From contig NZ_NPJZ01000001.1 in NCBI RefSeq assembly GCF_002245895.1, forward strand, positions 5,926,501-5,990,500: DNA of 64,000 nucleotides. Reading direction: 5' to 3'. Positions 23,325-31,785 of the stretch are shown piece after piece (the first letter of the stretch is position 1; every line of letters starts with the position of its first letter). Source of the stretch: Rhodococcus sp. OK302. GTDB taxonomy: Bacteria; Actinomycetota; Actinomycetes; Mycobacteriales; Mycobacteriaceae. The notes beneath the pieces are model-generated. The model was not told where the DNA came from. It ran no database searches and worked only from the letters and a program-made list of their open reading frames with translations. The position numbers and the translations under genes were made by a program.

Positions 23325-24569
23325 TCAGGCGGTAACGAGACCTACTCGTGCTAGATCCTGAAGTTCCGTCAGCAATGCAGCGTCCCGGCCAAAATTTCGG
23401 TTGACGACAAGCGCGTCGTCGAACACGTCGGTGATGCGTTGCCCGAAGTCGGAAACCGGTTCTATGCAAAGGTTTTCGCACCCAAGTAGCCGATAGAGCC
23501 CTTCAACCTTCCCCTGCGTGGTCAAGGTAATCGGAATGACTCCACCTAAGACCGACAGCACAGCCAGGTGCATCCTGCCTGTCACGACCGCGTCGACCCT
23601 CGAGACCAGTGAGTGAATCGCGTCTGGTGAAAGCAAGCGCGCGACAACAAAAATCTCGTCATCGTCCCGGCCACGCGATACCACGCGAATCAGTTCGAGG
23701 TCGTCGTTGCCCGGCCGCATCACATGCGGCACAAAGACTATCGACCACGAATGCTCGATCAACCAGTCGAGAAGATGCGAGTACTGCGCCAGTTTCCCAT
23801 CATCTTCTCCGATGAGTCCGCTGCAATTGACGACAACAACCTTCTTGCCCTGACTTCTTCGCGCATCGATCCACGCCGAGGCGTCACTGTCTTCACCGGA
23901 CGTGCAGTCCCGCGCGAAAACGATGTCTGCACAAAGCTGCACGCCTTCGACGCCGTCCTTCGTCAGACGATCGTAGGACACGGGATCTCGAACCCAGAGT
24001 TCCACGTCGGCGCTTGCGCGTTGCGCAGACCACACCGCAGACGGCTTCGGGTGTGCGTTCCAACTGAATCCGAGGACGCGGGTGCGGGCGCCGACCTTCG
24101 CTGCCCCCCGAACTGCCGAGAACCGCACAATGGACGACAAACTGCTGTATCCACCATCCATGATGTCTGCACCGATCAGCCAGACATTTTTTGCCGCGCG
24201 AGCCGCCAGCAAAAATCGGAAGTAGTCGATCCACCGAAGAACTGGGTTTCCGGACAAGAGATTTCGTGATTCGACAAATTCCACACGCCCGCGGTAGCGC
24301 GCCGGCAGCGCAAAGTCCTCCCGGTCCATCACCATCACGACAGCACTTCCCGGAGTGTTGTCCAGAGCGGATTCCAGGAGCGCCTGGTCACCGATGTTTC
24401 CTCGACCGGGAGGTGCAATTATGAGGCATTCGACGGTTCGTTGCGGAACGGAAACCCTCATTGACAGGGACACAATGCGGACCAGAATCCCGTCCAGCAC
24501 AAATATTGTCCTCGCAGCAATCTTGCTACCGAGAAGTTCGGAAATTCTCGCCCTGAGCGATCTGATCAC
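23325..24569 (-). CDS. Polysaccharide pyruvyl transferase family protein
   Basis: Family members add ketal-linked pyruvate from PEP to sugars of exopolysaccharides, giving negative charge. The sequence shows LIIAPPGRGNIGDQALLESAL, the N-terminal signature of the family, WLIGADIMDGGYS in the middle, and a C-terminal VDAVVTGRMHLAVLSVLGGVIPI, where the Arg-x-His region is conserved. The GTG at 24569 overlaps the flippase stop by four bases (GTGA), which is why it is chosen over an upstream in-frame extension that lies inside the flippase gene. Length 414 aa. It is the last gene of the leftward EPS operon. A related sugar-specific transferase without pyruvylation activity remains possible. Confidence 0.88.
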   Translation of the reverse strand: MIRSLRARISELLGSKIAARTIFVLDGILVRIVSLSMRVSVPQRTVECLIIAPPGRGNIGDQALLESALDNTPGSAVVMVMDREDFALPARYRGRVEFVESRNLLSGNPVLRWIDYFRFLLAARAAKNVWLIGADIMDGGYSSLSSIVRFSAVRGAAKVGARTRVLGFSWNAHPKPSAVWSAQRASADVELWVRDPVSYDRLTKDGVEGVQLCADIVFARDCTSGEDSDASAWIDARRSQGKKVVVVNCSGLIGEDDGKLAQYSHLLDWLIEHSWSIVFVPHVMRPGNDDLELIRVVSRGRDDDEIFVVARLLSPDAIHSLVSRVDAVVTGRMHLAVLSVLGGVIPITLTTQGKVEGLYRLLGCENLCIEPVSDFGQRITDVFDDALVVNRNFGRDAALLTELQDLARVGLVTA

Positions 24570-25819
24570 AACGCACCCTTCAACACATCGAACTTCGTTT
24601 GCATACGCCGATTCATCAAGACCCACATCCCTACTGCCCGGCCACAGGCAACTATCGCCAAGCCGATCTGTGAACCGATCACGCCGAAATAGATACAACC
24701 GACAATGACTGCTCCGATCGACATCGGCGCTGTCACGGACTTCAGTACAAACGCCTCCTTAACCTTGCCGATCGCTCGAAGTACCAGACCTGGACCCACT
24801 CCCATCGACACCAGACACGTCGCCAAAGCCACAGAGGGGAGCAACGCGGATGCACCGGGCGCCGCATCACCCAGCAGTCCCGTCATAACACTGCTGGGGA
24901 GCAAACTGAGCGTCCCGACACAGACCAGCCCGGACACTGCGATGAGAGTCGCGTACATTGCAGGAACGGATCTCAGCCGTCGGAACTCCGAGCGTCCCGC
25001 CATCCGTGCCACTTCTGGTGAGAGCGCAAATGTCAGTCCGAGTGTGAGAATGGACAGTGGCATCAGCAACATCTGCGCGCCGCGATACTCGCCGGCCGCC
25101 CCCAATCCGGCAATCGCCGCCACAAGGAATGTCACCAGTTGTGCAATTCCCCCGCCGAGCAGGTAGTCGAAGGCGTACACGAGACCGATCCTGAAGCTGT
25201 CACGAATCCACGAAACACAGTCTCGCCACGAAAAGGACAGTCGCAGGCACCAGATACCGTAGACGACGCTGCACAGCGCTCCGATCGTCCAGCACAGAAC
25301 CAACCAGGCCACCGAATGTCGGTCGTATGTCAGCCAGATCAACGGCAACTGCACTGCAATCCAGACGCACTCCAGCACAAGAGCATTGCGTGATCGCTGC
25401 GTTGATACGAGGACGAACCGGATGGCGTCCTGCGCTCCCACCAGTGCACCGGCAACTGTGAATGTCGCCGCGAGGATCCAGTTGCCTGTAATCAGTCCGA
25501 TCACCGGTAACAACAGCAAGGACACTGCGCCGGCAAGCAACGCCGACGATCCCACAACGGCGTTGTGGCGTCTGACCCCTTCGTAGTGGGAGACAGACTC
25601 CTCACCGAACGTCATAGGTTCGGAGGTGAAACCCCGAACGATCCCGACCACCAAGCCGTTCACAGCCATGAGGATCGCGAAGAGACCGAGGTCGGCAGCG
25701 GAAACGGCTCTGGCAACAAGGACAGTGAGCAGGAAATTCGATCCGTTGGAGGCGATTTGAGAGGACAGTGACCATCCGACTCTACGAATCCCGGATCCCG
25801 CTGCGAGTGGATTTTTCAC
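24566..25819 (-). CDS. Wzx-like polysaccharide flippase (MOP superfamily)
   Basis: Flips lipid-linked oligosaccharide repeat units across the membrane. The 417-aa protein is hydrophobic throughout, with about 12-14 predicted membrane segments. It starts VKNPLAAGSGIRRVGWSLSSQIASNGSNFLLTV in chunks typical of oligosaccharide flippases (N-terminal Ser/Gln-rich first helix, then VLVARAVSAADLGLF). The GTG at 25819 overlaps the polymerase stop by four bases. An in-frame extension upstream would lie inside the polymerase gene and is rejected. Located between Wzy-like polymerase and pyruvyl transferase genes, so a Wzx/Wzy-dependent pathway is implied. Confidence 0.88.
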   Translation of the reverse strand: MKNPLAAGSGIRRVGWSLSSQIASNGSNFLLTVLVARAVSAADLGLFAILMAVNGLVVGIVRGFTSEPMTFGEESVSHYEGVRRHNAVVGSSALLAGAVSLLLLPVIGLITGNWILAATFTVAGALVGAQDAIRFVLVSTQRSRNALVLECVWIAVQLPLIWLTYDRHSVAWLVLCWTIGALCSVVYGIWCLRLSFSWRDCVSWIRDSFRIGLVYAFDYLLGGGIAQLVTFLVAAIAGLGAAGEYRGAQMLLMPLSILTLGLTFALSPEVARMAGRSEFRRLRSVPAMYATLIAVSGLVCVGTLSLLPSSVMTGLLGDAAPGASALLPSVALATCLVSMGVGPGLVLRAIGKVKEAFVLKSVTAPMSIGAVIVGCIYFGVIGSQIGLAIVACGRAVGMWVLMNRRMQTKFDVLKGAL

Positions 25820-27183
25820 AATGCAGGCTCGAGTCGACGCGCCGAGGCAGTCTCCGACGCGGTGTCCTCGCCTGATGATCGAGCGTTCACATATTTTCCG
25901 ATTGCCAACCCGCTCAACATCATCAGCAACTGAGATGCTCCAGCGTCGTTCATGTACGGATGAATGAACATCAGCACCATCAGCCCGAGTATGGCGAATC
26001 CCAACGCACCACACACACTCGCGCCGAGCGACTCACCGGACATGGAAAAGGATCGCCCGGCCTTACGCAATGAAGAGATGAGGGCCCACATCAGAACGAG
26101 GAACAGAAGCAAAGCCGGCACACCGGCGATCACCAGCAGATAGATGTACATGGACTCGAAGTACGAGAAGACTCGATCCGTCGAGCGAACCGGACCGTAT
26201 CCGATGAGTAGATTCTCTTGGACCAGCGGGAGGTAGTCGCGCATCCAGACGTTCAGCCGAAACTGGATGGTCTGCGGCAGAATTCCGCTCGAGACCGTCG
26301 ACGTTTCCTGCATTTCGACTCGACGATCGAGGTAGTCGGATACCGGACTGAACTTGACCACCACAAGAACAAAAAGGGCGGCCGGCAGCAGGGCGAACCT
26401 TTGTCTACTCCGGAGAACGAAGAAGGCGAATCCGATGAACCCGAAGGCAATAGTGCCGAAGGTCAGGCTCGACAGCAATCCCCCACCGATGCAAGCAGTT
26501 ACGACCAACATGGACGCGGGGCGCTTGAACAGCTTCACGTTTCGGGAAAGGCAGGCCCCTGCGATGATCAGACAGAGCGCCATGTACCCGGCATAGGCGT
26601 GCCAGGAGTTGAAGATTCCGACGCTTCTCGGGACTTTCCACGAAATCGGGTTCAGAATGGACATGTTGTTCGTCATCGCCGAACCGAGCGCCCTCGCGAA
26701 GTGGACGCCGAACGCCTGGAGAAGTCCCACCAATCCCATCGCTGCGCTGAGCACGAGTAGGTACTTCACTGTGAGGGTGAGGATTCCGGGCAATCCACCG
26801 GCGGCGAACGCACCCAGGTAGATCAACAGCAGGATCGTCGGCCCAAGTCCGTAGTTGATGAAGTCCGATGAATAGAGCGAACTGGAGACCATGATGTGGT
26901 AGGCGCAGATAGCAGCGACGGTGCCGGCGTACGCGACAAGCGCCCAGAACACCGCACCACCGATCATCATTCGCCGGTGTAGTCGAAGCACCATGATGCC
27001 GACGAGTGCTACGGCAAGTACCTCCGAAATCCGAAAGCCCGGGACTATCAACCCGCGTGCGGTTCCGGCGAGAGTCGGAATCAGCACAAAAGCGAACGCG
27101 ATGAAACGAACGGAGCCGTCAGCGCGATCAGCCTCGAGGTCACCATCACGAACAACAACAGCCGAACCCCCAACGGTGTTCAT
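25816..27183 (-). CDS. Wzy-like polysaccharide polymerase / O-antigen ligase-fold protein
   Basis: Probably polymerises flipped repeat units on the outer face of the membrane. The 455-aa protein has about 11-12 membrane helices and the large external loop (about residues 265-340, ending in NLLIGYGPVRSTDRVFSY) characteristic of the Wzy_C/O-antigen ligase fold. The start ATG at 27183 overlaps the nitroreductase stop (ATGA), which supports translational coupling. Specificity cannot be predicted. It could be a ligase, but with a flippase, priming transferase and co-polymerase in the same locus polymerase is more likely. Confidence 0.87.
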   Translation of the reverse strand: MNTVGGSAVVVRDGDLEADRADGSVRFIAFAFVLIPTLAGTARGLIVPGFRISEVLAVALVGIMVLRLHRRMMIGGAVFWALVAYAGTVAAICAYHIMVSSSLYSSDFINYGLGPTILLLIYLGAFAAGGLPGILTLTVKYLLVLSAAMGLVGLLQAFGVHFARALGSAMTNNMSILNPISWKVPRSVGIFNSWHAYAGYMALCLIIAGACLSRNVKLFKRPASMLVVTACIGGGLLSSLTFGTIAFGFIGFAFFVLRSRQRFALLPAALFVLVVVKFSPVSDYLDRRVEMQETSTVSSGILPQTIQFRLNVWMRDYLPLVQENLLIGYGPVRSTDRVFSYFESMYIYLLVIAGVPALLLFLVLMWALISSLRKAGRSFSMSGESLGASVCGALGFAILGLMVLMFIHPYMNDAGASQLLMMLSGLAIGKYVNARSSGEDTASETASARRLEPAL

Positions 27184-28253
27184 CCCCGGGACTCACCGGA
27201 AGTCGTCAACGCGCGGAACTCCGGTGGCCCCGACTCCAGGATCACGCGACTGAGCAATCGCTTTCGCGAGATCGTGGCCTTGGCGTTGTCTGCGGCAAAC
27301 CCCACAGCGATCAACATGACAACCGCCTCGTCGTCCTCGATCGACAACAACCGCCGAATCTTCGCGTCCTGCGCCTTTACTGTGCTCCAGTTCAAGCAGC
27401 AGCTCGAAATCCCTTGATCCTGCAGTGCATACACCAAGCTCATCGCGAACATGCCACCGTCCACAAATGGCTGGTTCCTCTCGCCCGCCGAGACGAATGC
27501 CGTCAGATCCGACGTCACGACGAGAACATGACTCGCAGTGTGCCCGAATCCTCGATTTCCGTTCTGCAGCGCCAAGACTGAATCCGCAGCCACGCCGCGC
27601 GGATAGATCCGGACCCTCGACGACTGTCTGTTACAGACGCTCGGCGTCTTTTGCGCAATGACAATCGCGTGCTCGAGACGCGCGCGGTCCACAAGTTCGT
27701 CCGAGAAGTTTCGAATGCTACTTCTGCTCTCGGCAAGATGCTCGAAGCTCCAACTGCCCGTCGAATCGGAAGAATCCTCCCGCGGACTCTTGACCCCACC
27801 ATAGTGTTCCTCGGCGTCGACGAGAGCGCCTTCGAGCTGAACAAGGACAGCGGAAACCTCTTTCCACCAATCACATTCAATGTCACCGAAGGTCTTCTCG
27901 TAAGTGAGCAGTGCTCCCATCGAAGCGCCTGCAATCGACACGTCGAAATCGTCGGTATCCATATACAGCGCCAGGTTCGATACCAGCCGCTCGACCACGT
28001 CCCGTCCGAACCACGGTTTGGGCTGAGGAAGACTCAAACCTTTCTCCACACGGTGATAGTCCATGGTGATCTCGGCTTCGACGATTTCCCGGCGCTCGGA
28101 AAAAACGACTCCCGAGCGGCGGGAGAACCGCCGTGCATCAGCGACGTACGACACTGCGAGATGCGTCAGCGATCTCGTTTTTCTCACTGCAGGCTTGGTC
28201 TTGAGACCGTTCACGACCCACGACTTCACACTGTGCACTGCACTACTCCACAT
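27180..28253 (-). CDS. Nitroreductase-family FMN protein within the EPS operon
   Basis: The C-terminal half (about residues 165-345) carries the nitroreductase fold: SRSSIRNFSDE for FMN phosphate binding, TPSVCNRQSSRVRIY, and YALQDQGISSCCLNWS. The N-terminal 160 residues (with MDYHRVEKGLSLPQPKPWFG) are not a standard nitroreductase part and resemble an extra helical domain found in polysaccharide-locus members of the family. The start ATG at 28253 is uncertain because no good ribosome site is seen; its stop overlaps the polymerase start. Located between a glycosyltransferase and Wzy, it may modify a sugar or lipid intermediate by redox chemistry, but the substrate is unknown. Confidence 0.82.
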   Translation of the reverse strand: MWSSAVHSVKSWVVNGLKTKPAVRKTRSLTHLAVSYVADARRFSRRSGVVFSERREIVEAEITMDYHRVEKGLSLPQPKPWFGRDVVERLVSNLALYMDTDDFDVSIAGASMGALLTYEKTFGDIECDWWKEVSAVLVQLEGALVDAEEHYGGVKSPREDSSDSTGSWSFEHLAESRSSIRNFSDELVDRARLEHAIVIAQKTPSVCNRQSSRVRIYPRGVAADSVLALQNGNRGFGHTASHVLVVTSDLTAFVSAGERNQPFVDGGMFAMSLVYALQDQGISSCCLNWSTVKAQDAKIRRLLSIEDDEAVVMLIAVGFAADNAKATISRKRLLSRVILESGPPEFRALTTSGESRG

Positions 28254-28312
28254 TCATTCGAGATCGTTCTTCGTCGTGATCGTTGATCACTGTGATCGCA
28301 TCAGAGTCACTC

Positions 28313-29251
28313 TCAACAGGTAACGGACTTCAACTCGTCGATCGACCGCGACTGCTCGCGTATCCGGTCGTTGAGCACGCCGGTGGCCACTCGCATTTGC
28401 GCTGCGCTGTCCTGCGACACCGTGCGCAACGCGTTCGCGATCTCTTCCGACTGCATCGGATCCACGTAGTGTGCCGCCTCGCCGAGAAATTCCCGAAGGA
28501 CACCGAAATCCGAAGTAACCTGAGGCTTTCCGTACATGAGCGCTTCGTAGCCAGCACGCTGCATCGTGAAGTCCCGGGTAGTCAACGCCACCACTGCAAT
28601 CGAGCTACCGAGAAGATCGAGATACTCTTCGGTCTCCAGAAATCCGGTGAATTCGATGTTGTTCGGAGCACGGTCCTTGATCTTCTGTGGTGCGCGTCCG
28701 GTAAACGCAAAGGTCAATTCCGGACACAAACGTGCCGCCTCGAGGAGTTCGTCGATCGGCTCATCGCTCGCGTAACTCAGAGGGCACAGAACAATATTCG
28801 TTGTCGGCTCCGCAGCGCTACGACGGGCCTTCGAACGGTCCGCAAGGATGTCATGAAGAACGACGGACCTAACCCCGGCCTTCTCGCACCGCTGGCGCAA
28901 TGGTTCGTTGGTGACGATTGCAGTCGAATTGCGCAGCAGTCGAAGCCCGATCGGTGTGAACCACTTCCATTTCGGATCCAGGAAGAATCCGGTATGCAAA
29001 TCCGCAACGAGTTGACGCTTCCGTCCCTTGAACATAAGGACGGTCAACAGCGCCGGAGCGGGGGGCATCATGAGGTAGATGCTCGCACTGTCCGACTCAC
29101 GCAGTTTTCCGACGGTCCACCGAATGGCCGAACTGTACCGGCGCAGTAGATTACCTTGTGTATCAGCCGGTTCCAGGAACTCGGCTTCGATCCCGAGTCG
29201 CTCGGCCAACTCCTGGCTGCGGCCGTGATAACTGATCCAGCTCAGAAACAT
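28313..29251 (-). CDS. Glycosyltransferase, GT4-like
   Basis: Adds one sugar to the growing lipid-linked repeat unit, presumably at the cytoplasmic membrane face. The N-terminal half is a Rossmann-like acceptor domain (LVADLHTGFFLDPKWKW). The C-terminal half has FTGRAPQKIKDRAPNNIEFTGF in two parts and the donor-binding signature MQRAGYEALMYGKPQVTSD, with Glu at the position used by retaining GT4 enzymes. At 312 aa it is short for GT4 (usually 350-400) and the N-terminal domain is compact. It starts four bases after the stop of the preceding glycosyltransferase gene, so the two are cotranscribed. Sugar and linkage cannot be predicted. Confidence 0.83.
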   Translation of the reverse strand: MFLSWISYHGRSQELAERLGIEAEFLEPADTQGNLLRRYSSAIRWTVGKLRESDSASIYLMMPPAPALLTVLMFKGRKRQLVADLHTGFFLDPKWKWFTPIGLRLLRNSTAIVTNEPLRQRCEKAGVRSVVLHDILADRSKARRSAAEPTTNIVLCPLSYASDEPIDELLEAARLCPELTFAFTGRAPQKIKDRAPNNIEFTGFLETEEYLDLLGSSIAVVALTTRDFTMQRAGYEALMYGKPQVTSDFGVLREFLGEAAHYVDPMQSEEIANALRTVSQDSAAQMRVATGVLNDRIREQSRSIDELKSVTC

Positions 29252-29255
29252 GTTG

Positions 29256-30242
29256 TTACCAATCTGTCTGCTCGATTTTCTTCATGTGGGCACGGTGGAT
29301 GTCGTCCCGCGACAAGTGCTCGGACTCGACCGATACAGCCAGTCCGGATTCGCTGATCCACTTCGCAATTTGACTCTGGTGATCGTCGACGTGCTCATCG
29401 CGGTGTTTACGGCGTGCGACCACTACTGGGCTCTTACCGCACTCGAGGGCCCGGATGATCGTGCCCACTCCGCTGTGAGTGATCACTACGTCGCTGTCGC
29501 GGATCGCCGACTCGAACTGAGCGTCCCGCATAGTCGACACCACGGTGCCCGGCAGATCGGACCGATCCGTCGCGCCCACCTGCCATACCGTGTCACCATC
29601 TGCCAGGCCGGTACCGATGACTGCGTCGATCATCGAATCAAAGCGATACGGCTGTATCGTCCCCAAAGTCACGAAGAGCTTCAGGGGCCGCGAGAGCGGT
29701 GGCCTGTCAACCGCGCAGTACGAACCGAGCACGTTCCCGTCGAACTTCCACCTACCGGTAGCCCAACTCTGATGTTGGGTACGCAGAGCGGCGATCCTCG
29801 ATGCCGCCAGGAGATTTCCGGTCAGAGACGGACCGTCTGTCCGACAGACACTCTCGATGTATCGAGCTGGGATCTGAACCGAGCGCGCCGCCGGGAGTGC
29901 CGCCAGAGCGAGAGCGGCGCCTGTACTGACGGCCTCGTCAAAGGTTTCACCGCTGTTTCGGAGAATCTTCCGGATCTGCGAGTACGCACCGAATACTCCT
30001 TTGAAGTCACGCGGTGCGATGTATGGAACGAACATGGTGCGTCGTCCCGCTAAGAGCGATCGACTCTGATCTGTATCGAACGTGATCCAGAGCGAGTCGT
30101 CGGATGCCCGCAACTGCGGCGCTAACCTTGCCAGCTCGGAGAGATGTCCACCGGTTGACGCAGCGAGCACAAGTTTGCGGCACGCGTTCGAGTTGGCTAA
30201 ACCTGCATCAACAGCTGACTTGGCTGCCCTGTTGTGCCGCAT
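29256..30242 (-). CDS. Glycosyltransferase, fused Alg14-like/Alg13-like (GT28 type)
   Basis: Likely adds the second sugar onto the polyprenyl-diphosphate-linked first sugar. The N-terminal half shows the Alg14/PssD motif ASTGGHLSELARL and a membrane-associating helix. The C-terminal half shows the Alg13/PssE and MurG-like donor domain: FVTLGTIQPYRFD and THSGVGTIIRALECGKSPVVV, with RRKHRDEHVDDHQ following. In many bacteria these halves are two proteins; here they are one of 328 aa. The ATG at 30242 is chosen because GGAG lies 8 bases upstream and it clears the preceding gene by 22 bp; a longer in-frame version would overlap that gene. Sugar specificity unknown. Confidence 0.85.
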   Translation of the reverse strand: MRHNRAAKSAVDAGLANSNACRKLVLAASTGGHLSELARLAPQLRASDDSLWITFDTDQSRSLLAGRRTMFVPYIAPRDFKGVFGAYSQIRKILRNSGETFDEAVSTGAALALAALPAARSVQIPARYIESVCRTDGPSLTGNLLAASRIAALRTQHQSWATGRWKFDGNVLGSYCAVDRPPLSRPLKLFVTLGTIQPYRFDSMIDAVIGTGLADGDTVWQVGATDRSDLPGTVVSTMRDAQFESAIRDSDVVITHSGVGTIIRALECGKSPVVVARRKHRDEHVDDHQSQIAKWISESGLAVSVESEHLSRDDIHRAHMKKIEQTDW

Positions 30243-30264
30243 GGTGTTAACTCCGGTCCTCGTT

Positions 30265-31785
30265 CTAGTACGCGCCGTCGCTGCCGACAACAGCCTTCAG
30301 CGTTTTGGCGACGATCAGGACATCGCCCATCATGGACCAGTTGTCGACGTAGGAAAGATCAAGTCGCACAGTCTCTTCCCATGAAAGGTCCGATCGTCCA
30401 CTGACCTGCCACAGCCCGGTGATTCCGGGCTTGACCAGCAGGCGCCGCTTCACGGTCCCGTCGTAGGCTTCTACTTCGCGTCGCAGCGGCGGCCGCGGTC
30501 CCACCACACTCATCTCGCGCCGCAGGACATTGACGAACTGAGGAAGCTCGTCGATGGAATACCGGCGAATAATCTTCCCCACCTTGGTCACTCGGGGATC
30601 TTCACGCATCTTGAACAGGACGCCGGCGCCTTCGTTGTTTTTCATCAGCGCCTCGACGTGCTTGTCTGCATTCTGAACCATCGACCGGAACTTGAGCATG
30701 GGGAACGGCTGTCCGTCGAGGCCCATACGTTCGGACTTGTAGAAGATCGGGCCCTTGCTTGTCGCCTTGACCGCAATAGCTGTAGCAAGGAGTACAGGGC
30801 TGATGGCAAGCAGAATCAGCGAAGCGAAGAGAAAGTCGAACGACGTCTTCGCGAAACGCTGCGCACCGTGATAACGCGGCCGTTCGACGTGAATGAGCGG
30901 TAGACCTGCCACCGGTCGCATTGACAAGCGCGGGCCGGCCACATCCAGGATGCTCGGCGCAACAACAAGATCCACATCTTTGGTTTCGAGATCCCAGGCA
31001 AGTTTCCGCATGCCGTCACACCCGAGCCGTTCCGTTGCGGTCACCGCAACAGTGTCGGCCTGGACAAGATCGAGGGCGCCGATGACATCGTGCTCGTCGC
31101 CGAGGATGGGTATCTCCCGGCCACCGACGGTAATGACCTTGTCTTTGGCGCCGATATGCCCGGGGACGCAAACTCCGACAACACGAAAACCGTCGGCCGT
31201 TCCACGTTCGAAGTTCTCCGCCAGATTCAATACCGCGCTTCGACTTCCGACCACAAGCACCGAAGTCTGGAACTCGCCGCGAGCACGCCTGCGCGCAATC
31301 AACTTTCGACTCACCATGCGACTGACCATCAGCGCACCCAAACCGAGAGGGAAGGCAAAAGCCAAATAGAGGCGTGCGATATCGAGCTGAAGTAGGAGAC
31401 TCACGATTGCGATCAACCCGAAAAGTCGAACTGTCGCAATGAATATGCGGCGATATTCCTCGGGACCACTACCGATCACACGAATAGAACGTGTCCGGAA
31501 AATGTCGAGGGAGGCCAACCACATTCCGGCAAGAGCCAGGGACACACCGGTGTAACTGAGGTGGCCGAGCACTCCCGATGTCATCGAGGTTGCGTCACCA
31601 CCGAATCGGAACCACTGCGCGAGGAACACGGAAGCAAGAACGATAACCACATCACCACACACCAACCGGCGGCGGTACACGGCTTCCCATTGACTCCGAG
31701 GCGCGGAATCGTGAGTCGCATCCGGAACCGCTCGAGGTCGCCTGTGCTCGGAGTTGTGCAGCGTGGATACGTCGAGCGCCGTCAC
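30265..31785 (-). CDS. Polyprenyl-phosphate sugar-1-phosphate transferase (WbaP/WcaJ-like, EPS priming enzyme)
   Basis: Starts the repeat unit by moving sugar-1-phosphate from a UDP-sugar onto undecaprenyl (or decaprenyl) phosphate. The N-terminal half has four to five membrane helices and a Rossmann-like domain (VLVVGSRSAVLNLAENFERG). The C-terminal bacterial sugar transferase domain (about residues 310-500) shows KSERMGLDGQPFPMLKFRSM, RYSIDELPQFVNVL and MSVVGPRPPL, then VKPGITGLWQVSGRS, all hallmark motifs. The GTG start at 31785 has GAAGGG 9 bases upstream. It is the first gene of the leftward EPS assembly operon, after a 1.2-kb gene-free region. Glucose or galactose is the usual substrate; which one applies is not visible. 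Confidence 0.93.
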   Translation of the reverse strand: MTALDVSTLHNSEHRRPRAVPDATHDSAPRSQWEAVYRRRLVCGDVVIVLASVFLAQWFRFGGDATSMTSGVLGHLSYTGVSLALAGMWLASLDIFRTRSIRVIGSGPEEYRRIFIATVRLFGLIAIVSLLLQLDIARLYLAFAFPLGLGALMVSRMVSRKLIARRRARGEFQTSVLVVGSRSAVLNLAENFERGTADGFRVVGVCVPGHIGAKDKVITVGGREIPILGDEHDVIGALDLVQADTVAVTATERLGCDGMRKLAWDLETKDVDLVVAPSILDVAGPRLSMRPVAGLPLIHVERPRYHGAQRFAKTSFDFLFASLILLAISPVLLATAIAVKATSKGPIFYKSERMGLDGQPFPMLKFRSMVQNADKHVEALMKNNEGAGVLFKMREDPRVTKVGKIIRRYSIDELPQFVNVLRREMSVVGPRPPLRREVEAYDGTVKRRLLVKPGITGLWQVSGRSDLSWEETVRLDLSYVDNWSMMGDVLIVAKTLKAVVGSDGAY

